Below the pieces are notes generated by a model. The model did no database searches, was not told where the DNA came from, and worked only from the letters and a program-made list of their open reading frames with translations. Position numbers and translations under genes: made by a program. A stretch of 42,109 nucleotides of DNA from a candidate division TM6 bacterium GW2011_GWF2_38_10 (GTDB taxonomy: Bacteria; Babelota; Babeliae; Babelales; RVW-14), in contig LBTY01000011.1 in the NCBI GenBank assembly GCA_000992305.1, positions 1-42,109 of the forward strand, given 5' to 3'. How positions within the stretch are numbered: the stretch's first letter is position 1; each line of letters starts with the position of its first letter. Positions 27,711 to 37,264 of the stretch are shown piece by piece.

Positions 27711-28259
27711 TTATTGACAAATAATCAGGTTTATTGCTTTTTCTAGTGCTAAAGGCATGTTCAGTATCTCTTCTTTGCTAAAATTTGCAAGAACGTAGTT
27801 AGGAACATCCGCTTTATCAGTTGGACGGCCGATGCCAAACCGTAGGCGCCAAAATCCCTCGCCTATAACGCTGATAATTGATTTTAGGCCATTATGCCCT
27901 CGAGCACTCCCTCCAAGCCGTACTTGAGATAGACCAAATGATTTTTCAAGTTCATCGTGTATAACAAGAATTTCATGAGGCTTAATCCCTTTTTTTTGTA
28001 AAAGATGTATAACCTTTCCTGAGTTATTCATGTAGGTTTGTGGCTTTATAAGAAGTATTGGATGTGGTGTTGCATTAATAGAAAGTTGGATGGTGCTTAT
28101 AAAAGCATTGTCATGCTCTTTCCATGATCCTTCGTATTGGTGTGCAAGAGCGTCCACGATACAAAAACCAATATTATGGCGATTTTTTTCATATTGTTTT
28201 CCTGGATTGCCAAGGCCAATAATAGCTTTTATTGTTGTAATAGAAAATGATGTTTCCAT
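27711..28259 (-). CDS. pth: Peptidyl-tRNA hydrolase
   Basis: IIGLGNPGKQYEKNRHNIGF, LIKPQTYMNNSGK, VIHDELE, GGSARGHNGLKSI. Confidence 0.95.
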   Translation of the reverse strand: METSFSITTIKAIIGLGNPGKQYEKNRHNIGFCIVDALAHQYEGSWKEHDNAFISTIQLSINATPHPILLIKPQTYMNNSGKVIHLLQKKGIKPHEILVIHDELEKSFGLSQVRLGGSARGHNGLKSIISVIGEGFWRLRFGIGRPTDKADVPNYVLANFSKEEILNMPLALEKAINLIICQ

Positions 28260-28279
28260 AGAATCCTTTGGATAAGTTT

Positions 28280-29230
28280 TCAATATTGAGCAGGGGTATA
28301 ACCTTTTATTATTTCTTGAACAAAAAAATGGTTAATGTCTGCACATGTAATGTGTGAAGGTTGCGTTTGTATTCCCAAAATAGTATTGCTCAAAAATATC
28401 TGAGAAAATGGCGCATTGGCCACCAGATGATAAGCATGTGGTGAAAATATGCCATGAGTAAAACAGCCGGTTACCGACAACGCTCCATGCTCTAATAATG
28501 CTAAGCATGCTTTTACTGCCGTATTGCCTGTATCGAGCATATCATCGAATATAACGCAGTGCATTCCATCTACAACGCCTTCAAGGTGTGTAATAACGCA
28601 GGTGTTTTTTGAAGGTCGATGTTTATGTAACTGCGCATAGGAACATCCTATTTGTTTGGATAATGACTGTGCAGCTGCCGCGCCGCCGGTATCTGGCGAA
28701 ACAATACAGAGTTTTTGTAAAGGGTAATGTTGAGTTGTAAGAAGTGTTTTCCAAAATGGAGTGGTTGCGAACGTAGTTATCTTTTCGCCAAAGCAGTGAG
28801 CACTTGCCGGACTGTGAATATCGCACGTTATTATGTGATCGGCTCCAGCTGTAAATAATTGTTGCGCCCAGGCATTGCATGAACACATAATATCTTTTCC
28901 TGCATTTCTGGTGTAGGGGATATAGGGGAGTATAAGGGTTATTTTTTTACGATATGATGTGCGCAGAGCATGAATTAAAAAAAGTAATGCCATAGCTTGA
29001 TCATTAACGGAAATGTGTTGATTGGTAGCGTGATGATAATTCCATTGGAAAACTATAAAAAGATGATAGCAATCGATAGTATCAAGGTGCTGAAATGCAA
29101 TATGTGGTTCGCCATTTGCAAACCAAGAAAGATGGTATGGATAGAGCGGTGCATCATAGGCGGCACATAAGGTTGCCCCGAGCAATGAATCTTGTGGTGC
29201 ACAGATACCAATCACATATTCCTTGTTCAT
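28280..29230 (-). CDS. prs: Ribose-phosphate pyrophosphokinase-like protein (divergent)
   Basis: PYIPYTRNAGK, CDIHSPA, IVSPDTGGAAAA, CVIFDDMLDTGNTAVKA (PRPP-binding loop). Confidence 0.75.
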   Translation of the reverse strand: MNKEYVIGICAPQDSLLGATLCAAYDAPLYPYHLSWFANGEPHIAFQHLDTIDCYHLFIVFQWNYHHATNQHISVNDQAMALLFLIHALRTSYRKKITLILPYIPYTRNAGKDIMCSCNAWAQQLFTAGADHIITCDIHSPASAHCFGEKITTFATTPFWKTLLTTQHYPLQKLCIVSPDTGGAAAAQSLSKQIGCSYAQLHKHRPSKNTCVITHLEGVVDGMHCVIFDDMLDTGNTAVKACLALLEHGALSVTGCFTHGIFSPHAYHLVANAPFSQIFLSNTILGIQTQPSHITCADINHFFVQEIIKGYTPAQY

Positions 29231-29234
29231 AACA

Positions 29235-30326
29235 TTATCCCCATAGACGTTTTTTTATTTTTCCCCAGAGCGAAAGATTATGATATTCAGCCGCCGTTTT
29301 AAATGATGCTACTAATTTGCTCCATTCAGGTAATCGCAATGTTGTTGCATAGATTCTTTTCCATAGACCAAACTCTATCGCCGGAATGCCGCTGACGGTT
29401 TGACCAGGATTTACGTTGCTGAGCACGCCGCTTTTTGAGACAATTTTAGCACCATCACCGATGGTGATATCATTTTTTATCGCGACTTGCCCACCAATTT
29501 GGCAACCTCTTCCTATTTTTGCGCTTCCAGCAATGCCAGTTTGAGCAAGTATAGCGCTGCCGTCGCCGATGATTACATTGTGAGCAATATGGACGGCATT
29601 GTCGATTTTAACCCCATTCCCTATAATTGTTTTGTCAAAAGATGCACGATCAATAGCGCATTGAGCGCCGATTTCTGCCATCTTGCCAATTATTACAATC
29701 CCAATTTGTGGGATCTTGCGTAGGCCTTTTGATGTTACTTGGTATCCAAAGCCATCAGAGCCGATAACGGCATTAGCGTGAATAATACTTCCTGCTCCTA
29801 CGATGCAATCTTCAAGAATGCGCACGCCAGGATGGACCGTTACGTAGTCTTCTATAACGCAATTTTGGCCAATAAAAACATGTGAATAAATGATGCAATG
29901 GGCTCCGATGCTTGCATTGGCTGAAATGATTGCACCGCTGTGAATGATTGCGGTTGGATGAATGGTTGCGGATGGGCTTACAAGGGCATGTGTTGGGGTT
30001 GGGGCATAATCATCTTGTGTTCTGCGAATAGCCTGGGCGCGGTCAACAATTTTTTGAAATGCATCGAGTGGGTCCTCAACAATAATATATTGTTTCCCTT
30101 CGACCACGGGCTTATGTGCAATAATAAAGCTGGCATTGCAGTTTTTGATTTTTTCTAATGAAAGAGCATCAAAGACTGAGGCATCTCCTCGATCTAAAAC
30201 AATAGCAACATCATCTTCTTGTGCTTGTTCAAGTGATGTAATATTTTTTATTAATTGGTTAGGTTGATAATCAAGTGTTATATTTAAAAGTGTGCTTAGT
30301 TCTTTAATAGTTATGTTAAGAATCAT
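29235..30326 (-). CDS. lpxD: UDP-3-O-(3-hydroxymyristoyl)glucosamine N-acyltransferase
   Basis: Hexapeptide repeats; [48 protein letters not shown] at 30326 preferred. Confidence 0.93.
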   Translation of the reverse strand: MILNITIKELSTLLNITLDYQPNQLIKNITSLEQAQEDDVAIVLDRGDASVFDALSLEKIKNCNASFIIAHKPVVEGKQYIIVEDPLDAFQKIVDRAQAIRRTQDDYAPTPTHALVSPSATIHPTAIIHSGAIISANASIGAHCIIYSHVFIGQNCVIEDYVTVHPGVRILEDCIVGAGSIIHANAVIGSDGFGYQVTSKGLRKIPQIGIVIIGKMAEIGAQCAIDRASFDKTIIGNGVKIDNAVHIAHNVIIGDGSAILAQTGIAGSAKIGRGCQIGGQVAIKNDITIGDGAKIVSKSGVLSNVNPGQTVSGIPAIEFGLWKRIYATTLRLPEWSKLVASFKTAAEYHNLSLWGKIKKRLWG

Positions 30327-30356
30327 GAATATCCTGGTATAGTTGTATAAAAGAGT

Positions 30357-30403
30357 AATCCTCGGCAAAAAAACCTAATCAAGGTTATTGGCCGAGGATT
30401 TTT
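30357..30403. terminator. Intergenic hairpin between ompH-like gene and lpxD
   Basis: AATCCTCGGC / GCCGAGGATT outer stem with inner AACCT/AGGTT; T-run on the + side, so direction uncertain. Confidence 0.5.
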
Positions 30404-30444
30404 AACTTATGCTTGATACTAAAAAAACGGGTAGTAGTGCTTAA

Positions 30445-31035
30445 TTACGCTACTTTAATATCTTTTTTAGCATCTTTATTTTTGGCCATTGTGGTTGTTT
30501 GTTTAGTCATTGTTGTTTGTGGCGCATATTTTTCGTTAACAGCTTTAAGTACTACATCTGTTTTGTCGATGCTTTTTGAGGCGAATAAAACGCCTGGGGT
30601 GTTTTTATCAACAATCATATCCCATTGTTCTTTTTCGCTAATTTCATGAGCAATTTTAAGTTGTTTATCGCGAAGTGCCATTTGTTTTCTTTGTATGACA
30701 CCACGGAGTGTTTCTTCTTTATCAGAAAGCTCACGTTCAAGATCCTTTTTCTTTTTTGTGATAGATTCTGTTTTTTCTGCAAGGGCGTCTTGACTTAAAA
30801 GGGCTGTTTTTTTATTAAGATCTTCTTGCATCGCCATTAACTCTTGTTGAGATTTTTGTACTTGTGCTTGAAAAGAATCGATATCTTTTTGAATTTCAGC
30901 TGTAATATCTCTTCCTTCATTTGATTCTTGCATAATTTTTAAGCTATCAATCGAAACAATCGTTAAATTGGTTGCTGCTACAAATGAGCATGGAATTAAA
31001 AGACTTGCACTGACCAATAATGCTAACTTTTTCAT
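30445..31035 (-). CDS. OmpH/Skp-like periplasmic chaperone
   Basis: Signal peptide MKKLALLVSASLLIPCSFVAA; IVSIDSLKIMQESNEG; long coiled coil; ATG at 31035 with upstream AGGAG. Confidence 0.8.
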   Translation of the reverse strand: MKKLALLVSASLLIPCSFVAATNLTIVSIDSLKIMQESNEGRDITAEIQKDIDSFQAQVQKSQQELMAMQEDLNKKTALLSQDALAEKTESITKKKKDLERELSDKEETLRGVIQRKQMALRDKQLKIAHEISEKEQWDMIVDKNTPGVLFASKSIDKTDVVLKAVNEKYAPQTTMTKQTTTMAKNKDAKKDIKVA

Positions 31036-31141
31036 AATTACTCCTTTAAAAAGTTTCAATGATCCATAACGACGATTTATCCTACCGTTTTTATAACAAA
31101 GCGTCAATTTTTGAAAAAGACTGAACGATATGTGTTTTTTG

Positions 31142-31170
31142 TTGTTTTGCGTTTTTTTTAGTTGTATACT
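31142..31170 (+). promoter_or_regulatory. Putative sigma70-type promoter for the exported-enzyme cluster
   Basis: TTGTTT (31142-31147), 17-bp spacer, TATACT (31165-31170), about 58 bp upstream of ATG 31228. Confidence 0.4.
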
Positions 31171-31227
31171 CCACGAGAGTAGTTTGGGGCCATTTTAAAC
31201 GGCTTTTTGAGTATAAAAAGGAGATCT

Positions 31228-32403
31228 ATGATATTATTTAAAAATTATTTATTTGTTGTAATGAGCTTATGTTCAGTTTTAAGTTATGCGCAGGTAGATC
31301 TACCAAATGATATTACCTTTGGCATTGTTGATTTAAAATTTGATGGTAAACAGGTTAAAATATGCGAAATGGGTGAGGGGTTATATTCTGGTTTTGAGGG
31401 ACATAGAAGAATTTATGGAAAAGATATTATATGGGCTTTGTTGTGTGAAAAGCTTGCTCAATTGCACCCATCTTTATATTTTTATTCTGGAAAATATGAG
31501 CATAAACCACTTTCTATTGCTTTATTAAAAAGAGCAAATAATTTATTATATCCTGTATTTCATTATAAAGATGATGTACTTAATTTTTTTAAAAAAAATT
31601 ACTCCTCAGGTTTGAGTAATAATAAAAAATTAGTCGATTATAAAGGTATTTTTTTATATAGAAAATTGAAGGACTTTGTTTCTCATATATCATCTTATAC
31701 TGATGAATTTATAATTGTTAGTAAATTTTCTCGATGTATTTTTCCTCATAAATGCTTAACCCAGCGTTATATTTTTGCTGAGGATGCTGTGTTGTCGTTA
31801 TTTCGCCCTAAGGCGAAAGTGTATCCTGCTATTTATTCTAAAGATTTGGCCATGCAAATTAAGCATGATTTAGATTGTGAGTATTTTGTTCTTAAGCCAG
31901 AAATTGGTTGTCAGGGTGCAGGTATCATTTTTACTGATGCTAAAAAATTGGATAGTGATTTAAGGAGGATGTTTGGTAACGAGTCATCTTATTGTACTCA
32001 CGCTAAAAATGCGTATAGTTATTGGAGGAGTAAAAAACAGCAACGTTTTATAGCTGAGGAATTTGTTTCATCAAAGTCAATTATGGTTGATGGATGTACA
32101 TATGATCCAACGATGCGTGTTTGTTTTCTTGCATATTGTGAAAATCAACATATCAGTATTGATATTTTTGCTGCTTATTGGAAGTTGCCTGTGATGTCAT
32201 TGGAAAAGAACGGAACGTTTGAAGATAAGCATCGTTCTTGCATTTATTCAAAACAAAAAAATGTATCGGCAGCGGTTGAACAAGGTGATTTTTCTGAAGT
32301 AGTAAAACAATTAGGTATTGCGTTACCAAGAATCTATAAAAATTTGTTAACAGCATGTGTAACTTTCAATATTAAGGAAGGAGTATGGAATGAAAATGAG
32401 TAA
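31228..32403 (+). CDS. Exported ATP-grasp-like protein (paralogue A)
   Basis: SD AAAAGGAG; signal peptide MILFKNYLFVVMSLCSVLSYA; FVLKPEIGCQGAGIIF, RFIAEEFVSSKSI, DPTMRVCFLAY patterns. Confidence 0.6.
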   Translation: MILFKNYLFVVMSLCSVLSYAQVDLPNDITFGIVDLKFDGKQVKICEMGEGLYSGFEGHRRIYGKDIIWALLCEKLAQLHPSLYFYSGKYEHKPLSIALLKRANNLLYPVFHYKDDVLNFFKKNYSSGLSNNKKLVDYKGIFLYRKLKDFVSHISSYTDEFIIVSKFSRCIFPHKCLTQRYIFAEDAVLSLFRPKAKVYPAIYSKDLAMQIKHDLDCEYFVLKPEIGCQGAGIIFTDAKKLDSDLRRMFGNESSYCTHAKNAYSYWRSKKQQRFIAEEFVSSKSIMVDGCTYDPTMRVCFLAYCENQHISIDIFAAYWKLPVMSLEKNGTFEDKHRSCIYSKQKNVSAAVEQGDFSEVVKQLGIALPRIYKNLLTACVTFNIKEGVWNENE

Positions 32404-33661
32404 AAAAGTTCTATTATGTTTTTTTTATATTTTTATAAGTGTGAATTTAGCGGATATGCAGTGTTCTGATTCTTGGCTGAATGAGAACATTTTGACGCGT
32501 CTTGATGATGTGACTGAAAAGAAAACTTATTTAAGACAAAAACCAGTTATTGGTTATTTTTCTTTGGATATTAAATTTGATGGCGAGCATATAAAAATAT
32601 GTGAAATTGGCAATGGATTGTATAATTATCCTCGTGGTGGTCATGATCTTAAGGGACACTATGCATCTATTAATGGAGTTGATGAAGTTTTGTATACTCC
32701 TTATTGGGATATTTTTTGGGTTTATTTAAGTAGATTTAATCAACCTATACATATTGTAGGGCCTTACGATACTCATAATGCTCATATTCGAGGACTAGGT
32801 ACGGCACAGCTACTTGGTGCATCATTTTCTATTTCACGAGAAAGTTTTGCTAGAAACTTTAGGCAATTTAGCAAGAGAAAGATATGGAATAATGGGAATG
32901 ATGGTTTGGCCATGAGTGATTATGATGGAGTTATTGTTCATACGGGAGATCGTGATGTTCCCAAGATTTCCGATTTTATTAAACAACATTCTAATTATCT
33001 TTTTGTTAATCCTTTTAAAAAACTTTTTGCATGTGATAAATATGGAATACATAGGTTTTTTGAGCATAAAGAAATTGCTTATTTAAGGCCTATTTCTAAA
33101 TCATACAAAAAAGAAGATATAGCATTATTGCCTGATGTGATTAATCGAGATATACCTGGTAAATTATGTGTAATAAAACCAAATTCTGGTGGCCAATCGA
33201 GTGGTGTGTTATTGGTTGAAAAAAAAGATATCAAAAATGTATTAGAAAATATTATAGGGCATGGGAATCAATTAGATTCTTTTAAAAAAATAGAAAAAAT
33301 TAAAGATTGGAAAAAGAAAGCGCAGCAAAAAACGTTCTTAGTTGAAGAATTTGCAGAATCTAAAGTAGTTTACTATGACAATAAACCTTATGATCCAACA
33401 TTGCGAGCTACTTTTATAGCATTTTATGAGGGAGATACGATTAAAACAACGCTTTTATCAGCATTTTGGAAATTTCCTCCAGCAAGTTTAGATGATGTTA
33501 AGGCAAGTTTAACTGAAAAACATATTACGCGGTCTATGAGTAGTAATAGCAGTATTGCTCCAGCAATGAGTAGCTATGATATGAAAAAATTCAAGAATAA
33601 ATTTGATAAAATAGCTCCTTTGTTATTTGAGAAAATGATTGAAGGATCCGTGCAATTTTAA
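32390..33661 (+). CDS. Exported ATP-grasp-like protein (paralogue B)
   Basis: Leader MKMSKKVLLCFFYIFISVNLA; CVIKPNSGGQSSGVLLV, FLVEEFAESKVV, YDPTLRATFIAFYEG; 14-bp overlap with the upstream gene. Confidence 0.6.
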   Translation: MKMSKKVLLCFFYIFISVNLADMQCSDSWLNENILTRLDDVTEKKTYLRQKPVIGYFSLDIKFDGEHIKICEIGNGLYNYPRGGHDLKGHYASINGVDEVLYTPYWDIFWVYLSRFNQPIHIVGPYDTHNAHIRGLGTAQLLGASFSISRESFARNFRQFSKRKIWNNGNDGLAMSDYDGVIVHTGDRDVPKISDFIKQHSNYLFVNPFKKLFACDKYGIHRFFEHKEIAYLRPISKSYKKEDIALLPDVINRDIPGKLCVIKPNSGGQSSGVLLVEKKDIKNVLENIIGHGNQLDSFKKIEKIKDWKKKAQQKTFLVEEFAESKVVYYDNKPYDPTLRATFIAFYEGDTIKTTLLSAFWKFPPASLDDVKASLTEKHITRSMSSNSSIAPAMSSYDMKKFKNKFDKIAPLLFEKMIEGSVQF

Positions 33662-33689
33662 TAAAAATAAAAAGAAAAGAGATAAAAAA

Positions 33690-34616
33690 ATGACGATAAG
33701 AAGAAATATATTTATAATTTTATTTTTAAATATTTTAATTATAAATAGTTATGCAATTATTAAAAAAGTAGATGAAAAATTATTATCCATTGTTATTCCT
33801 TCGTATAATAATTCTGAGTGGTATGCGACTAATTTAGCATCAATATTTTCTCAGGTTTATACAAATTATCATGTGTATTATATTGATGATTATTCTTCTG
33901 ACGGAACTTATGAATTAGTTAAAAAGTATATTCAAGTTCATCACTTAGAAGATAAGGTTACGTTATTGCAGAATAAGAAACGCTTAGGTGCTGCAGGTAG
34001 CCGTGATTTTGGTATTTCTTTATGTCCAGATGAGTCTATAGTAATTAATATTGATGGTGATGATTGGTTTTCGCGTGATGATTTTTTTTCAACAATTAAT
34101 ATTATATATAATGATAAAAATATTTGGTTAACCTATGGCCAACATTTTAATTGGCCAACAAATTCATTTGGATATGGAGAAGATTTTCCACGGAAATATG
34201 TTCTTAAGCGTGATTTTAGAGATTTTAAGTGGATTGTTGGGCATCCTCGTACTTTTTATGCTTGGCTATATAAGCAAATAGATAAAAATGATTTATATCG
34301 AGATGGGAAATTTTTCACGGCGGCAACTGATTGTGCTATTATGTATCCATTATTAGAGATGGTTGGAAGTAGGTATAAATTTATATCTACTATTTTTTAT
34401 AATAGAAATGTTGCTAGTGAAATTAATGTTTTTAAGACTGACGATAGAAATAAACAAAGAGATAATTTACTTTTCATTAAAAAGAAAAATAAATATCCAA
34501 TAATTTCTAGTTTGCCTTTTAATTGTGATAAAACCCAAAAATCGTATATATACACCATAAAAAAAGCAGGAAGTTGTAAAAAACAATGGAGTTCACAGGA
34601 ACTAACTACGAGTTAA
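33690..34616 (+). CDS. Glycosyltransferase family 2 with N-terminal signal peptide-like leader (copy 1)
   Basis: MTIRRNIFIILFLNILIINSYA leader; LSIVIPSYNNSEW, YYIDDYSSDGT, VINIDGDDWFSRDD. Confidence 0.85.
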   Translation: MTIRRNIFIILFLNILIINSYAIIKKVDEKLLSIVIPSYNNSEWYATNLASIFSQVYTNYHVYYIDDYSSDGTYELVKKYIQVHHLEDKVTLLQNKKRLGAAGSRDFGISLCPDESIVINIDGDDWFSRDDFFSTINIIYNDKNIWLTYGQHFNWPTNSFGYGEDFPRKYVLKRDFRDFKWIVGHPRTFYAWLYKQIDKNDLYRDGKFFTAATDCAIMYPLLEMVGSRYKFISTIFYNRNVASEINVFKTDDRNKQRDNLLFIKKKNKYPIISSLPFNCDKTQKSYIYTIKKAGSCKKQWSSQELTTS

Positions 34617-34723
34617 TTTAGGTTACATATTGTATTATTTAACCTTATTAGAAGAAAGGGATATATTATCGCATATTTTTATTTTTAATTGATTTAATAA
34701 TGTTTAGTTATTGGAGTAGTATT

Positions 34724-36127
34724 ATGATTAATGTAAGGTTTTTTTATTTTTTTATATTAATTTTTATTAATAATGTAATTAATATAAATGCGTTTATTAC
34801 GACTACATGTCCTCAAAATATAGCGATTGTTGGTAGTGGGTATGTTGGTATTGTTTCGGGAGCTGGCTTGGCAGAGCTTGGTCACAATGTTGTATGTCTT
34901 GATATTGATGAGAAAAAAATAAATACATTAAACCAAGGTAAGATGCCTATATATGAACCAGGCCTTGAAGAACTCGTTCTTAAAAATATAGATAATAAAC
35001 AGTTATATTTTTCTAGTGATATTGAAAGTAATTTACGAAATGCATCAATTATTATAATTGCAGTTGGTACTCCTATGGGGGATGATGGTAATGCAAATTT
35101 ATCAGCATTATGGGCGGTAGTTGATTCTATAGCAAAGGTTTTAAAGCCAGGTAACCATAAACTGGTTTGTATAAAAAGTACTGTGCCTATTAAAACACAT
35201 AATAAAGTTCAACAAAGATTAAGTACACTAGTTGAACCAGGGGCTTCTTATAATATTATTTCGAATCCAGAATTTTTAAGAGAGGGCTCTGCTATTAATG
35301 ATTTCTTTTTTCAAAATCCGATTGTGCTTGGTGGAGACAATGAAAAGGCTTTAGAATGTATGGTATCTATTTATGAGCCACTTATTAAAAATGGATCATT
35401 GTTAATAAAAACCGACAATGCAAGTGCAGAAATGATAAAATATGCTTGGAATGCATATTCAGCAATAAAGATATCATATATTAATCAATTATCATTATTA
35501 TGCAATAAGGTTGACGCAAATATCGTATCAGTGATACAAGGTATCGCTCAAAGTGAAAAATTATTACCGATTAGTAAGGTGCGTCCTGGTCCTGGGTTTG
35601 GTGGTTCTTGTTTACCAAAAGATACTGCAGCGTTTGCAGTCTTAGCCCAGCATTGGGGCATTGATTTAAGTTTAGTTAAAGAAGCTCGTAATGCTAATGT
35701 AATACATAAGCAAAATATCGTTGAGAGTTTTATTGATTTATGTTCTGGGTCAGTAAAAGATAAAAAAATAGGGATATTGGGATTAGCTTTTAAAGCAAAT
35801 ACTGATGATATTCGTTATTCGCCTGCGCTGGATATAATTCCACAGTTACTACAAGAAGGTGCTCTTATTTATGCATATGATCCCAAGGCTATGGATAATA
35901 TGAAAAAAGAGTTGCCTTCTATCCAATATGCTCAAGATGTATATGGAGTTATTGATAATGCAGATGCATTATTGGTATTAACAGAGTGGGATGAATTTAA
36001 GCATATTGATATTGAATATATTAAAGATCATATGAAAAATGCTGTATTAATGGATACGCGAAATGTGTTTGATGGAAAATTATTATCAATCCATGGTATT
36101 TTTCATAAGTCATTAGGGTATAAATAA
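34724..36127 (+). CDS. UDP-glucose 6-dehydrogenase with N-terminal leader
   Basis: MINVRFFYFFILIFINNVININA leader; IAIVGSGYVGIVSGAGLAELGHNVVCLDID, NPEFLREGSAINDF, GPGFGGSCLPKDT, GLAFKANTDDIRYSPA. Confidence 0.92.
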   Translation: MINVRFFYFFILIFINNVININAFITTTCPQNIAIVGSGYVGIVSGAGLAELGHNVVCLDIDEKKINTLNQGKMPIYEPGLEELVLKNIDNKQLYFSSDIESNLRNASIIIIAVGTPMGDDGNANLSALWAVVDSIAKVLKPGNHKLVCIKSTVPIKTHNKVQQRLSTLVEPGASYNIISNPEFLREGSAINDFFFQNPIVLGGDNEKALECMVSIYEPLIKNGSLLIKTDNASAEMIKYAWNAYSAIKISYINQLSLLCNKVDANIVSVIQGIAQSEKLLPISKVRPGPGFGGSCLPKDTAAFAVLAQHWGIDLSLVKEARNANVIHKQNIVESFIDLCSGSVKDKKIGILGLAFKANTDDIRYSPALDIIPQLLQEGALIYAYDPKAMDNMKKELPSIQYAQDVYGVIDNADALLVLTEWDEFKHIDIEYIKDHMKNAVLMDTRNVFDGKLLSIHGIFHKSLGYK

Positions 36128-36173
36128 TTGGTTTGTATTTTAAATAATATTTTAATTTAGTTAAAAGGTTATT

Positions 36174-37106
36174 ATGATATATAAAAAAATTTTATTATTT
36201 TTGTTCATGATGAATGGCTTGAATATTATTCAGGCTAAACATAAAGAATCTATGCGTGCCACAATCGTTAAAGAGCGTCCTATTGTTGTTCTTGTTCCGT
36301 CATATAATAATAAAGATTGGGCAGCGGTAAATCTTGCTTCTATTTTTTTTCAATGCTATACAAATTATCGTGTGATTTATATCGATGATTGTTCGACTGA
36401 CGGAACAGGTGATATTGTTGAGGCTTATATTAAAGAACATAAACTTGAAAATAAAATAACTATTATTAAAAATAAAGAGAGGTTATTTGCGGCGGCTAAT
36501 CGTTATTTTGCTATTCATACATGTAGGGATGATGAGATTATCGTAAATATAGATGGTGATGATTGGTTCTCTAGGGATGATGTTTTATCTGAAATTAATG
36601 CCGCGTATTCTAGCGATGAAGTGTGGTTGACATATGGAAATTTTATAAATTGGCCATCTAGTTTACTTGGGTATGGTCAACGTTATCCTAAAAATATTAT
36701 CGATAGAAGAGCATTTCGTGAGCATAGATGGGTCATTGGGCAGCCGCGAACTTTTTATGCAGGCTTGTTTAAATTTATTAAGAAAGAAGATTTAATGTAT
36801 GAAGGCGCTTTTGTTCGTTCCGGAACTGATGTTGCAATGATGTTTCCATTATTAGAAATGGTTGGCAATCATTTAAAATATTTAGGTAATATTTCTTATA
36901 TTCGCAACGTTGCTACAGATTTAAATATATTTAAAACATTTAGGGATGATCAAAAAGTAAGTAGTCAGTATTATCGTAATAAAAATAAATATACAACTTT
37001 CTTAGAGTTGCCGTTTGAAGTTAATAATAATATTATTACTTATTCGTATAAATTTTCTATTACGCATGGATCGTATCGTTGTTGGGTTGCTAAGGTTGTA
37101 GAATAA
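36174..37106 (+). CDS. Glycosyltransferase family 2 with N-terminal leader (copy 2)
   Basis: MIYKKILLFLFMMNGLNIIQA leader; VVLVPSYNNKDW, YIDDCSTDGT, VNIDGDDWFSRDD; collinear with the 33690-34616 product. Confidence 0.85.
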   Translation: MIYKKILLFLFMMNGLNIIQAKHKESMRATIVKERPIVVLVPSYNNKDWAAVNLASIFFQCYTNYRVIYIDDCSTDGTGDIVEAYIKEHKLENKITIIKNKERLFAAANRYFAIHTCRDDEIIVNIDGDDWFSRDDVLSEINAAYSSDEVWLTYGNFINWPSSLLGYGQRYPKNIIDRRAFREHRWVIGQPRTFYAGLFKFIKKEDLMYEGAFVRSGTDVAMMFPLLEMVGNHLKYLGNISYIRNVATDLNIFKTFRDDQKVSSQYYRNKNKYTTFLELPFEVNNNIITYSYKFSITHGSYRCWVAKVVE

Positions 37107-37143
37107 GTAATGCTTAGTAATTTATAAGATTTATAATGATGTA

Positions 37144-37190
37144 TAAATAAAAGTTGTTTTAATGGTACCAATTAAAACAACTTTTATTTA
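37144..37190 (+). terminator. Strong intrinsic terminator-like hairpin dividing the exported-enzyme cluster
   Basis: AAATAAAAGTTGTTTTAAT (37145-37163) / ATTAAAACAACTTTTATTT (37171-37189), perfect 19 bp with loop GGTACCA. Confidence 0.8.
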
Positions 37191-37264
37191 CTTTATAATG
37201 AAGAACTGGTTACTACATGGTTAGATATTTTTTTATATCAATGGTGACCATTAAAGGAGAGGCT

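Noticed and set aside
28623-28886. 87-aa minus ORF
   Set aside because: Out-of-frame shadow of the prs-like gene.
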